DNA from: Daejeonella sp.
GTDB taxonomy: Bacteria; Bacteroidota; Bacteroidia; Sphingobacteriales; Sphingobacteriaceae
Direction of reading: 5' to 3'
DNA: 35,022 nucleotides
NCBI RefSeq assembly: GCF_030695525.1
Contig: NZ_JAUYSS010000016.1
Coordinates: forward strand, 1-35,022
Under the pieces are notes generated by a model. The model was given only the letters and a program-made list of their open reading frames with translations. It ran no database searches and had not been told where the DNA came from. Shown in pieces: positions 7,361-14,522 of the stretch. The position numbers were made by a program, and so were the translations under genes. How positions within the stretch are numbered: position 1 is the stretch's first letter; each line of letters begins with the position of its first letter.

Positions 7361-7368
7361 TATGTTTG
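7361..7368 (+). promoter_or_regulatory. Bacteroidota-type -7 box (TATGTTTG)
   Basis: A perfect match to the TAnnTTTG consensus. At the proper 19-bp distance upstream is AATG (7338-7341), a poor match to TTTG. It implies a transcript starting near 7375 and a ~57-nt leader for the gene at 7432. Confidence 0.45.
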
Positions 7369-7431
7369 ACCTAAGCACCACATACCGGTACAAAAAGGGC
7401 GCTCATTATTCAAATTTTAAATTTTAAAACA

Positions 7432-8001
7432 ATGGCAAAATCAAAATTCAATGTAATTACCCACGGCCTGAGCGGGCTGGTGGGTGATCTTCTGGTTTTT
7501 CGTCAAAAGGCGAATAAAACCATCGTGGCAAACAGGCCACGACCAACAAGCAAGCCTGTGAAGGCAATTTCCCTCGAAAATAGGGCAAGGTTCACACGGG
7601 CCTCGGCCTATGCTTCAGGTGTGATGAACGATCCTGTACTGAAAGCAGAATATCAGCTGGAGGCAAAGATCGGGCAATCGGCCTTCAACGTGGCTTTTAC
7701 CGATTATCAAAAATCCCCTGAGTTTTACGAGAACATGGATCTGGCAAGCTACACAGGCACTATCGGCGATGAGATCGCAGTCAGCGTGATTGATGACTTC
7801 CGTGTGGAATCCGTTGGGGTAGAGATTAAAAAGCCTGACGGATCTACGCTTGAGCAAGGCGCTGCCGTACAGGCGGATAATCAACTCGACTGGGTCTATA
7901 CCGTAACTGCGGTAAACACTGAGCTTCCGGGAAGCCGGATCATTTTCACAGCCACTGATCTTCCCGGCAATAAAACCCTGCTGGAAAAACTGCTGGTTTA
8001 A
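7432..8001 (+). CDS. Conserved-type hypothetical protein
   Basis: 189 residues. The N-terminus (MAKSKFNVITHGLSGLVGDLLVFRQ, then NRPRPTSKPV) resembles a family of Bacteroidota hypothetical proteins starting MAK.KFN...GLSG..GD..VFR. These carry a basic N-terminal part and a C-terminal beta-rich, Ig-like part (here about 110-180: VSVIDDFRVESVGVEIKKPDGS). There is no signal peptide and no membrane segment. The function is unknown. The gene has its own promoter with paired direct repeats upstream and a strong GC hairpin behind the stop codon, so it is a well-defined single-gene unit. Confidence 0.7.
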   Translation: MAKSKFNVITHGLSGLVGDLLVFRQKANKTIVANRPRPTSKPVKAISLENRARFTRASAYASGVMNDPVLKAEYQLEAKIGQSAFNVAFTDYQKSPEFYENMDLASYTGTIGDEIAVSVIDDFRVESVGVEIKKPDGSTLEQGAAVQADNQLDWVYTVTAVNTELPGSRIIFTATDLPGNKTLLEKLLV

Positions 8002-8008
8002 TTCAAAG

Positions 8009-8027
8009 CGGCGGCGTAATGCCGCCG
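8009..8027 (+). terminator. GC-rich hairpin after the hypothetical gene
   Basis: CGGCGGC, loop GTAAT, GCCGCCG: a perfect 7-bp G+C stem starting 7 bp after the stop codon. The tail (TTACTTAAAACTTATT) is only moderately T-rich, so termination strength is uncertain. Confidence 0.5.
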
Positions 8028-8053
8028 TTACTTAAAACTTATTACTCAAAATC

Positions 8054-8155
8054 ATGGAACTTATAGCCGAGATCATATTCTTCCTTTCCTGCTTTATTTT
8101 TTTAAGTATTATATTCGGAAAAATTTTAGCCAGATGTCAAACGATTATTTTTTAA
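8054..8155 (+). CDS. Possible 33-residue single-TM peptide
   Basis: A short frame with ATG start, MELIAEIIFFLSCFIFLS..., is almost entirely one hydrophobic helix followed by GKILARCQ. It overlaps the first 22 nt of the histidine kinase gene at 8134 in another frame, an arrangement seen in translationally coupled genes. If real it would be a tiny membrane protein made together with the kinase. There is no homology support, and hydrophobic short frames also arise by chance in T-rich DNA. Confidence 0.3.
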   Translation: MELIAEIIFFLSCFIFLSIIFGKILARCQTIIF

Positions 8156-9405
8156 GGAAAGACGAAGCCGGATTTGCGGATAATTCCTTTGTTAAAATAA
8201 TGAGTACTATTAGTGCCGCTAGCGGTGTTCTGGCGCTTATCAGTGCATTTTTTGGAAGAGACTCGGTACCTTATGCCATATCCCTGATTGCACTCGCGGG
8301 AATTATGACTTTTTCGTTGGTACTTTGCTATTTTAAAGCTAGAAATCTTGTACGGTATTTTTTGCCGATAAGCACAACCATCTGGATTATTTATTCATGT
8401 TTAGCATTTGGAACCAATCTTGGCAATCAAAATTATTTGATCATTGCCCTCATCTGTTTGGCAATTTTCGGTAAAAGTACCAGGTATAAAATAATTAGTA
8501 TGCTTATCATACTTGTAGTTGCTGGATTTATTAATTTACATCAGCAATTTTATCTTCCCTACTTTCCCTTACCCAAAGCGGCACCTGTATTTTATCTTAT
8601 AAACACCGTAATTCCCTTAATCGCCATTTCTTTTATTTATATCGTAGTCTTTAATAATGCTAAACGATCCGAAAAAATTATACAGGACCAAAAAATAGCC
8701 CTGGAGAATTCGATCATGTTTAAGAACAGGATGCTTACTGTCATTGGGCATGATATGCGTACCCCCTTTGTAGATGCAAAAGGGATATTGGAACTTATGG
8801 CGAACAATGAATTGACAGAAAACGAAAAGAAAAGCTTAACTGCTGATTTGCAGAAAAGCGTAGACCTTTCGCTGGAAACGCTGGATAATATTTTAGCATG
8901 GGCAACACAAAATTACTATGCTGATAATTCTGAAAGTAAGATTAAACCTGAACAGATAGATCTCCATCAGGTGGTTGAAAAAATAAAACTATTTTTCAAT
9001 CAGGCGGCTCTGAAGAAAAACATAGTTTTTAGAAACAATATCTCGCCGGCAACCGGCATTATAGCCGATTTGGAGCAGATTTCATTCGTTATAAGAAATC
9101 TAACAGCCAATGCTGTTAAATTTAGTCATAGTAACCAAACTATTATTTTCTCTGCAACCGAAGCTGAGGATAAATTGACTTTTTTAGTCAGGGACGAAGG
9201 TGTTGGCATGAGCGATGATGCATTGAGATCACTTTTCGATATGAACAGGCGAACGACAATGCGCGGTACCGCCAACGAAAAAGGCAGTGGACTCGGATTG
9301 ATTTTTTCAAAAGAGCTGATTACAAATCATCGTGGCGAATTATGGATTGAAAGTACATTAGGTAAGGGGACTACAGTTTGTTTTTCTTTGCCCAAATTGA
9401 ATTAG
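8134..9405 (+). CDS. Membrane sensor histidine kinase
   Basis: 423 residues. About six hydrophobic segments occupy residues 25-180. HisKA follows with H-box VIGHDMRTP (phospho-accepting His206), then a HATPase domain with N-box LTANAVKFS, G1 DEGVGMS and G2 GSGLGL. There is no PAS domain between membrane part and kinase core, so sensing is probably within the membrane domain. The catalytic half resembles that of the kinase at 1173 (both have NRRTTMRGT/TFTTRGT-like lids before the G2 box). No response regulator is adjacent. A word array follows the stop codon. Confidence 0.88.
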   Translation: MSNDYFLRKDEAGFADNSFVKIMSTISAASGVLALISAFFGRDSVPYAISLIALAGIMTFSLVLCYFKARNLVRYFLPISTTIWIIYSCLAFGTNLGNQNYLIIALICLAIFGKSTRYKIISMLIILVVAGFINLHQQFYLPYFPLPKAAPVFYLINTVIPLIAISFIYIVVFNNAKRSEKIIQDQKIALENSIMFKNRMLTVIGHDMRTPFVDAKGILELMANNELTENEKKSLTADLQKSVDLSLETLDNILAWATQNYYADNSESKIKPEQIDLHQVVEKIKLFFNQAALKKNIVFRNNISPATGIIADLEQISFVIRNLTANAVKFSHSNQTIIFSATEAEDKLTFLVRDEGVGMSDDALRSLFDMNRRTTMRGTANEKGSGLGLIFSKELITNHRGELWIESTLGKGTTVCFSLPKLN

Positions 9406-9427
9406 CTCTGGAATGCCCTTTCTTTGC

Positions 9428-9500
9428 AGTCCAAAGCCCAAAGCCCAAAGCCCAAAGCTCAAAGCTGATACCTGACACCTGATACCCCACACCTGATCAA
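9428..9500 (+). repeat. Word-repeat array behind the kinase gene
   Basis: Five CAAAGC(C/T)-type words in tandem (CCAAAGCCCAAAGCCC...), then ACCTGATACC/ACACCTGATC words. It begins about 20 bp after the stop codon of the histidine kinase, on its sense strand. No coding content. Confidence 0.65.
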
Positions 9501-9555
9501 TAGAACCATTCGGTAGATTATTTCAAAAATTTCAATACAGATTCGTAAAGATGGC

Positions 9556-9563
9556 TACATTTG
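9556..9563 (+). promoter_or_regulatory. Candidate -7 box (TACATTTG)
   Basis: A perfect TAnnTTTG match in the otherwise gene-free 9406-9736 stretch, upstream of the exporter gene. No good TTTG is seen at the expected -33 position. If used, the leader would be about 165 nt. Confidence 0.3.
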
Positions 9564-9736
9564 TCGCTCCTTGTAAAGAGGCCTGCCCCACTCGAATCTT
9601 ACAGACTTAAAAAGTACCGGACTGCTTTATGGTATATGAGTAATCTAGTCAGTCTATTGGTAAAGGAAACAGGTTTCGGATCAGAATACGGATGATTTAA
9701 TAAGGAGACTCATCATGCTTATATTTTAGTAGAATA

Positions 9737-10642
9737 ATGAACACCATAAATTTGCCTCCAAAACATCTTCTTCTGGTATTTACCATCGTGCTGATTTGGG
9801 GTGTCAATTTCGTTGCGGTTTATATCGGACTAAAGAGTTTTCCCCCATTTCTGTTAAGTGCGCTTAGGTTTGGTCTCTCAGCATTGCCTTGGGTGTTTTT
9901 CATGCCAAGGCCGAAAGGTTCATGGAAGTTGATTGTATATTATGGTCTTTTTAATTTTGCCCTGCAGTTCGGGTTCATTTTTACAGGAATCCATCTTGGG
10001 ATATCTCCGGGACTTGCTTCGCTCGTTCTCCAGATTCAGGTATTCTTTTCAATGGGTCTTGCTTTCTTATTTTTTCAGGACCGGCCAAGCATTTTTAAAA
10101 TTGCGGGTTCCCTGATATCATTCATCGGTATTGGGATTGTGGGATACCATGTTAATGGTGGAAGCACCTTTATAGGTCTGATACTGATGTTGCTTGCTGC
10201 CTTTTCATGGGCTGCAGGGAATATGTTCACCAAGAAGATCCATTCCGAATCGCCGCTTGCACTGGTAGTCTGGGGCAATCTGGCAGCCTTCCCGGTGATG
10301 GTTCTTGTCTCATACTTTTTTGAAGGGCCGCTTGTCATTCAGAGTTCTCTGCAAAACATGTCGTGGCCTGCGATTGCCTCTGTGTGTTATATTGTTTACT
10401 TCTCCACCCATATAGGATATGGTGCATGGGGTTTTCTGATGAAGTCCTATTCTACCTCAGTGGTTGTACCCTTTACGCTTTTGGTTCCTGTGGTAGGATT
10501 CATGAGTTCGGCAATATATTTGGGTGAAGAAATACAATCATGGAAGGTTTTGGCCTCTCTGTTCATATTGGGAGGATTAATCTTTGGCTTGCTTGAAAAA
10601 CAGGTACGTGTCCTTACAAGCAATTTACGAACACGAATTTAA
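9737..10642 (+). CDS. eamA: DMT-superfamily exporter, EamA type
   Basis: 301 residues with ten hydrophobic segments forming two EamA repeats. The pattern along the chain closely follows E. coli EamA, the O-acetylserine/cysteine exporter: WG.NFV near the start, PP..L..LRF, the G.P/SPGLASLVLQ.Q.FF block near residue 90-105, AAFSWA.GN.F.KKI near 150, and LLVPVVG..S near 245. The transport direction and substrate are inferred from that family. It is transcribed alone, and a short A+T-rich gap separates it from the cold-shock gene. Confidence 0.8.
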   Translation: MNTINLPPKHLLLVFTIVLIWGVNFVAVYIGLKSFPPFLLSALRFGLSALPWVFFMPRPKGSWKLIVYYGLFNFALQFGFIFTGIHLGISPGLASLVLQIQVFFSMGLAFLFFQDRPSIFKIAGSLISFIGIGIVGYHVNGGSTFIGLILMLLAAFSWAAGNMFTKKIHSESPLALVVWGNLAAFPVMVLVSYFFEGPLVIQSSLQNMSWPAIASVCYIVYFSTHIGYGAWGFLMKSYSTSVVVPFTLLVPVVGFMSSAIYLGEEIQSWKVLASLFILGGLIFGLLEKQVRVLTSNLRTRI

Positions 10643-10803
10643 GATTGAAAAAGGGCCGGGGTTTTAAAGAATTCCTGATAGATCCGGAAATCCGAAGTAA
10701 GGAGTATTTTAACTTTCCTTCTAAGTCCGTGAGCCTAAACCCATTTGCTTAAAAATATCTCATTTTTTTTCCATACCTTTATACCTTATCAAATAATAAT
10801 ATA

Positions 10804-10995
10804 ATGCAACAAGGAACAGTAAAATTTTTTAATGAAACTAAAGGTTTTGGATTTATCACGCCTAGCGATGGTGGAGCAGAAGTATTTGTTCATGTTTCAG
10901 GTCTGATTGACAACATTAGCGAAAGCAATAATGTTACCTTCGACATGGAAGAAGGCCGTAAAGGTCCAAATGCAGTGAATGTAAGAATAGCTTAA
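10804..10995 (+). CDS. Cold-shock domain protein (CspA family)
   Basis: 63 residues forming a single cold-shock domain. The start MQQGTVKFFNETKGFGFI carries RNP1 (KGFGFI) and RNP2 reads VFVHVS. Members are small OB-fold RNA/single-strand DNA binders that melt RNA secondary structure. The length is typical for Bacteroidota Csp proteins. A strong terminator follows 22 bp after the stop codon. The leader before the ATG is strongly T-rich. Whether it is cold-induced cannot be seen. Confidence 0.92.
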   Translation: MQQGTVKFFNETKGFGFITPSDGGAEVFVHVSGLIDNISESNNVTFDMEEGRKGPNAVNVRIA

Positions 10996-11017
10996 TAACT
11001 GTTATAAATTTATTGTG

Positions 11018-11046
11018 AAGCATCCGCCTTAGGCGGATGCTTTTTT
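11018..11046 (+). terminator. Rho-independent terminator of the cold-shock gene
   Basis: AAGCATCCGCC, loop TTA, GGCGGATGCTT followed by TTTT: an 11-bp perfect stem with T-run. This is the clearest intrinsic terminator in the window. Confidence 0.9.
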
Positions 11047-11102
11047 GTTAAAAAGGTACCCAGCCTGCCCATCATAATCAGGGCATAATTAATGTTAATA
11101 AA

Positions 11103-12650
11103 ATGGACAAAGAAATAAAAAACGAAGACCTAAAGATCGAGTTACGAACCCTCACTAAGGATGATTACCTTGGCTTAAAAACCTCTATGATCGAAGCGTA
11201 TTCAGAATGGGAGGGAGCGTCTTTCTGGGGCGAATCACATATTAATAAACTTGTTGAACTATTTCCTGAAGGCCAGATCTGTATCCTGGTAAACGGTACA
11301 ATAGCGGGTTGTGCCCTTTCTTTAATAGTAGACTATGATCAGTTTGGGGATAATCATACTTACACCCAAATTACCGGAAACCATACTTTTTCTACCCATA
11401 ATCCCAAAGGTAATGTGCTTTATGGAATCGACTTTTTTGTGCAACCGGATTTCCGGGGTATGCGTATAGGTAGAAGACTTTACGACGCACGAAAAGAACT
11501 CTGCGAACGTCATAATCTACGGGCCATTATTGCTGGCGGACGAATTCCTAATTATAAAAATTACGCCGGTACGCTAAATCCTAAAGAATACTTGGAAAAA
11601 GTTAAGGGCAAAGAAATACATGACCCCACCTTGTCCTTTCAGCTCGCCAATGATTTTCACGTCCTGAAAATCTTAAAAGGTTATTTGCCCGGAGATACTG
11701 AATCACTCGAATACGCCTCCTTACTCGAATGGAATAATATTTATTATCAGGAAGAGGCAGTTCATATCAACACCAAAAAATCAGTTGTCCGCTTAGGCCT
11801 TGTACAATGGCAGATGAGGCCTTTCCCGAATCTCGAATCTTTGTGCGAACAGATCGAGTTTTTTGTGGATGTGGTGAGCGATTACCAGAGTGACTTTATC
11901 ATGTTCCCGGAGCTGTTTAATGCGCCTTTGATGACCGCCTATAATCATTTAAGCGGGGCAGAAGCCATGAGGGAGATAGCTAAGAGTACCATTCCCTTGC
12001 GCGACAAGTTTATGGAATACGCCATCAGCTATAACATTAATATTATTACCGGCAGCATGCCTTACCTGCAGGATGGTGTATTGAAGAATGTAGGATTTCT
12101 TTGCCGCCGGGATGGTTCGTATGAGATGTACCAAAAGATACACCTCACCCCGGCCGAAAAGAGTGCATGGGGTATGGCAGGAGGCGATACGCTGACTGCA
12201 TATGATACCGACTGCGGTAAAATCGGAGTTCTGATTTGCTATGATGTTGAGTTTCCGGAACTTCCCCGTTTGTTAGCCGATCAGGGCGTGCAGATCTTAT
12301 TTGTTCCATTTATGACTGATACACAAAATGGATACACCCGGGTACGGAGCTGCGCACAGGCACGTGCTATCGAGAATGAATGTTATGTTGCCATTGCTGG
12401 AAGTGTAGGCAATCTGCCTAAAGTACATAACATGGATATCCAATATGCCCAATCAGCTGTTTTTACCCCCTCCGATTTTTCTTTCCCAAGTAATGGAATA
12501 AAAGCTGAGGCTACTCCAAATGCAGAGATGACGCTGATCGCGGATGTAGACGTGGATCTGCTAAAAGAGCTTCATAGTTTTGGAGCAGTGAGAAACTTAC
12601 AGGATAGGAGGAATGATATTTATCAGATAATCAATACAACAGGGAAGTAA
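11103..12650 (+). CDS. GNAT acetyltransferase-nitrilase fusion
   Basis: 515 residues. The N-terminal ~215 residues form a GNAT domain, with the acetyl-CoA loop VQPDFRGMRIGRRLYD at about 113-128. Residues 228-505 form a carbon-nitrogen hydrolase (nitrilase superfamily) domain with the complete catalytic triad Glu270 (MFPELFN), Lys345 (YQKIHLTP) and Cys379 (LICYDVEFPE). Bifunctional GNAT/nitrilase proteins of this order are a recognised family. The nitrilase part probably cleaves an amide and the GNAT part acetylates a small molecule or amine; the substrates are unknown. It is a single-gene unit between the Csp terminator and the MITE-like element. Confidence 0.9.
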   Translation: MDKEIKNEDLKIELRTLTKDDYLGLKTSMIEAYSEWEGASFWGESHINKLVELFPEGQICILVNGTIAGCALSLIVDYDQFGDNHTYTQITGNHTFSTHNPKGNVLYGIDFFVQPDFRGMRIGRRLYDARKELCERHNLRAIIAGGRIPNYKNYAGTLNPKEYLEKVKGKEIHDPTLSFQLANDFHVLKILKGYLPGDTESLEYASLLEWNNIYYQEEAVHINTKKSVVRLGLVQWQMRPFPNLESLCEQIEFFVDVVSDYQSDFIMFPELFNAPLMTAYNHLSGAEAMREIAKSTIPLRDKFMEYAISYNINIITGSMPYLQDGVLKNVGFLCRRDGSYEMYQKIHLTPAEKSAWGMAGGDTLTAYDTDCGKIGVLICYDVEFPELPRLLADQGVQILFVPFMTDTQNGYTRVRSCAQARAIENECYVAIAGSVGNLPKVHNMDIQYAQSAVFTPSDFSFPSNGIKAEATPNAEMTLIADVDVDLLKELHSFGAVRNLQDRRNDIYQIINTTGK

Positions 12651-12684
12651 AATTGTACGAGCTTTAATTTGCTTATTTACTAAT

Positions 12685-13151
12685 CAGTAGTGTCCGGGAA
12701 AAATTGAAATTGTGGAAATAGCGAACTTATTTATGTCCTATAATTATTCTCTTTTCCTGCAGCCCGCCCGGATGAACCCGTTCGGACGGGCAGAAAAGAA
12801 ACATGCCGAGGAGGTACGACGAGAACATGAGTACCTTAAAAAATAATAGACAAAAACGAATAAATGCCGCCGCTGCACCTGATGCGATTAAAGTTAGTGC
12901 TTAGGCTTGGCCTTTGCCTACCGTACCAGCTGAGGCGGAAAAAAACGTTAACGGAGATTTTGTGCTTAGGCCAAAGCTTATGAACAGTCCTGTCAGTATA
13001 GGTAAAAATACTGCAGGTTTTAAGTCAGTTAAAGTATAAAATTAATATTATACTGAAATGGGGGCTTGCTTTGTATTGGACAAAAAAGACATACTTTGTA
13101 GGATGTAAATGTCTATTTTATCTGAAATTTTATTTTAACCGGACAATAGTG
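12685..13151 (+). mobile_element. 467-bp MITE-like element with 10-bp target duplication
   Basis: The left end CAGTAGTGTCCGG (12685-12697) and the reverse complement of the right end, CACTATTGTCCGG (13151-13139), are imperfect terminal inverted repeats; similarity continues for about ten more bases. The identical 10-mer ATTTACTAAT abuts both ends (12675-12684 and 13152-13161). Inside are a long hairpin (12751-12798), a stretch with ATGCCGAGGAGG that is shared with the copy at 33211-33391, and the conserved core (12867-12972). No ORF of note is present, so it would be non-autonomous. A 10-bp duplication fits IS4-family transposases, but none is present in the window. The flanking 10-mer is also a word of the host array, which weakens it as proof. 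Confidence 0.65.
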
Positions 13152-13212
13152 ATTTACTAATTTGCTCATTTACTAATTTGCTCATTTGCTAATTTGCTCA
13201 TTTGCTAATTTA
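13152..13212 (-). repeat. Word-repeat array at the kinase stop codon
   Basis: On the minus strand, alternating words TTAGCAAATGAGCAAA... begin with the TAA stop codon of the histidine kinase gene (13210-13212) and continue for about 60 bp. A stub of the same array (AATTTGCTTATTTACTAAT) lies on the far side of the MITE-like element at 12666-12684, indicating that the element split the array. Confidence 0.65.
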
Positions 13213-14280
13213 CACAGGCAGATAAATCCTAAACTCAGCCCCTTTACCTAAAGAACTTTTCAACAGGATTTTGCCTCCCGAATTGCTCACAATTTCATTA
13301 ACTAAGTACAAGCCGATACCAGTACCTTCAACTGTATTTCCTACACGTCTAAATTTTGAAAAAACCTCCTTATGTTTTGCTTTATCAATGCCAATACCAT
13401 TATCCTTGATACTGATTACGATATACTTTTTTTCCCTTTTAGTGCTTATCAATATTTCAGGGCTTTTGTTAGGCGAATGGAACTTAATGGCATTGTTAAC
13501 CATATTATAAACTATGCTTCTTAGTTTTCTTCGTGAATACAATATCTGGGATACTTCAATATTGCTGGTAATTTTCGCGCCTGACTCAATGATAGTTCCT
13601 GCAAGGGTAATACGCACGTCTTCAAGGATATTTTCGAAATCTAAAAGCTCTTCCTCCACCTTGTATTTACCTTTCAATTCGCCTGCATCAGTCATCTCAA
13701 GGATAATTGCCTGCATTTTTTTAATGGAACTTTCTAAAATCCGGAAGTACAGTAAAAATGCTTTAGACTTATCTGTTGAAACTTTTTTAAGTTGATTGAT
13801 AGTCAATAACAAACTGGTAAGTGGTCCTTTAATATCGTGAGATATTGTGTCGAGCAAGCTTTCATGAGCAGCAATCTGCCGCTCCTGATCAAAGAGATCT
13901 TTTATGCGTGCTGTTATTTCTACAAACGTTATAATAACCCCATCAGTCTTTTTATTTTTGATAACATAGGGTATAATGTTCATTTGATACCAGCGCAAAT
14001 CTGTTGTTTGGATTTCTTTTTCAAGGATCTCATTACTGCCTATAACCTGTTCAATATTTTCAACTATTGAAGGGAAGCGAAAATTATCTTTAATATCATC
14101 GATATTTTTTCCTACGTCACCAATTTTTAATGAAAACTGCTTCATAGCCGGAGGAGTAAACTTCCTTAAAATCAAGTCGCGGTCTACGAATAATTGCGGA
14201 ATAATGGTATTTCTGAAATAGTTTTCCAGCTCATCATTAAGCTTGATGAGTTTTTTAATTTTTTGCTCCTGGTTAACCAT
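13210..14280 (-). CDS. Soluble PAS histidine kinase
   Basis: 356 residues without membrane segments, so cytosolic. The N-terminal PAS (about 18-128) has the layout of the PAS_10 domains found in CheR-fused proteins (YFRNTIIPQLFVDRDLILRKFTP). HisKA follows with H-box TISHDIKGP (His148), then a HATPase domain with N-box MVNNAIKF, G1 DNGIGID and G2 GTGIGL. It is the third orphan kinase in 14 kb; no response regulator is adjacent. The gene stands alone on the minus strand. The end of the coding sequence merges into a word array that starts at the stop codon. Confidence 0.88.
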   Translation of the reverse strand: MVNQEQKIKKLIKLNDELENYFRNTIIPQLFVDRDLILRKFTPPAMKQFSLKIGDVGKNIDDIKDNFRFPSIVENIEQVIGSNEILEKEIQTTDLRWYQMNIIPYVIKNKKTDGVIITFVEITARIKDLFDQERQIAAHESLLDTISHDIKGPLTSLLLTINQLKKVSTDKSKAFLLYFRILESSIKKMQAIILEMTDAGELKGKYKVEEELLDFENILEDVRITLAGTIIESGAKITSNIEVSQILYSRRKLRSIVYNMVNNAIKFHSPNKSPEILISTKREKKYIVISIKDNGIGIDKAKHKEVFSKFRRVGNTVEGTGIGLYLVNEIVSNSGGKILLKSSLGKGAEFRIYLPV

Positions 14281-14442
14281 ATTTTATAAAGTCGCTAACA
14301 TAAACATAATCCTTTTTGAATAATGACAATTGGTATTACAAGCAGAAGGTCCTGGCTTTCGCCAGGATGACAAATCGATTTTTAAGAAAAAGGAGATTCC
14401 GGTTCGGAGACCGGAATCTGATTATTTCCTAACATTTACAAA

Positions 14443-14506
14443 TCGACAAATTAGCAGATTTTTCCATTTGCTAATTTGCTCATTTGCTAATTTACTCATT
14501 TGCTAA
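14443..14506 (-). repeat. Word-repeat array behind the dipeptidase gene
   Basis: Sense-strand words GTTAGCAAATGAGTAAATTAGC... are the same words as in the array at 13152-13212, also directly behind a minus-strand stop codon. An inverted word (CTAATTTGTCG) near the distal end could pair with the others to form a hairpin. Confidence 0.6.
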
Positions 14507-14522
14507 CCCGATAGCTATCGGG
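14507..14522. repeat. Perfect 16-bp palindrome spanning a stop codon
   Basis: CCCGATAGCTATCGGG is self-complementary over its full length and contains the TAG stop codon of the dipeptidase gene (ACC CGA TAG on the minus strand). It may be a protein-binding site, a restriction-avoidance or mobile repeat, or part of the gene's 3' hairpin. Confidence 0.6.
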
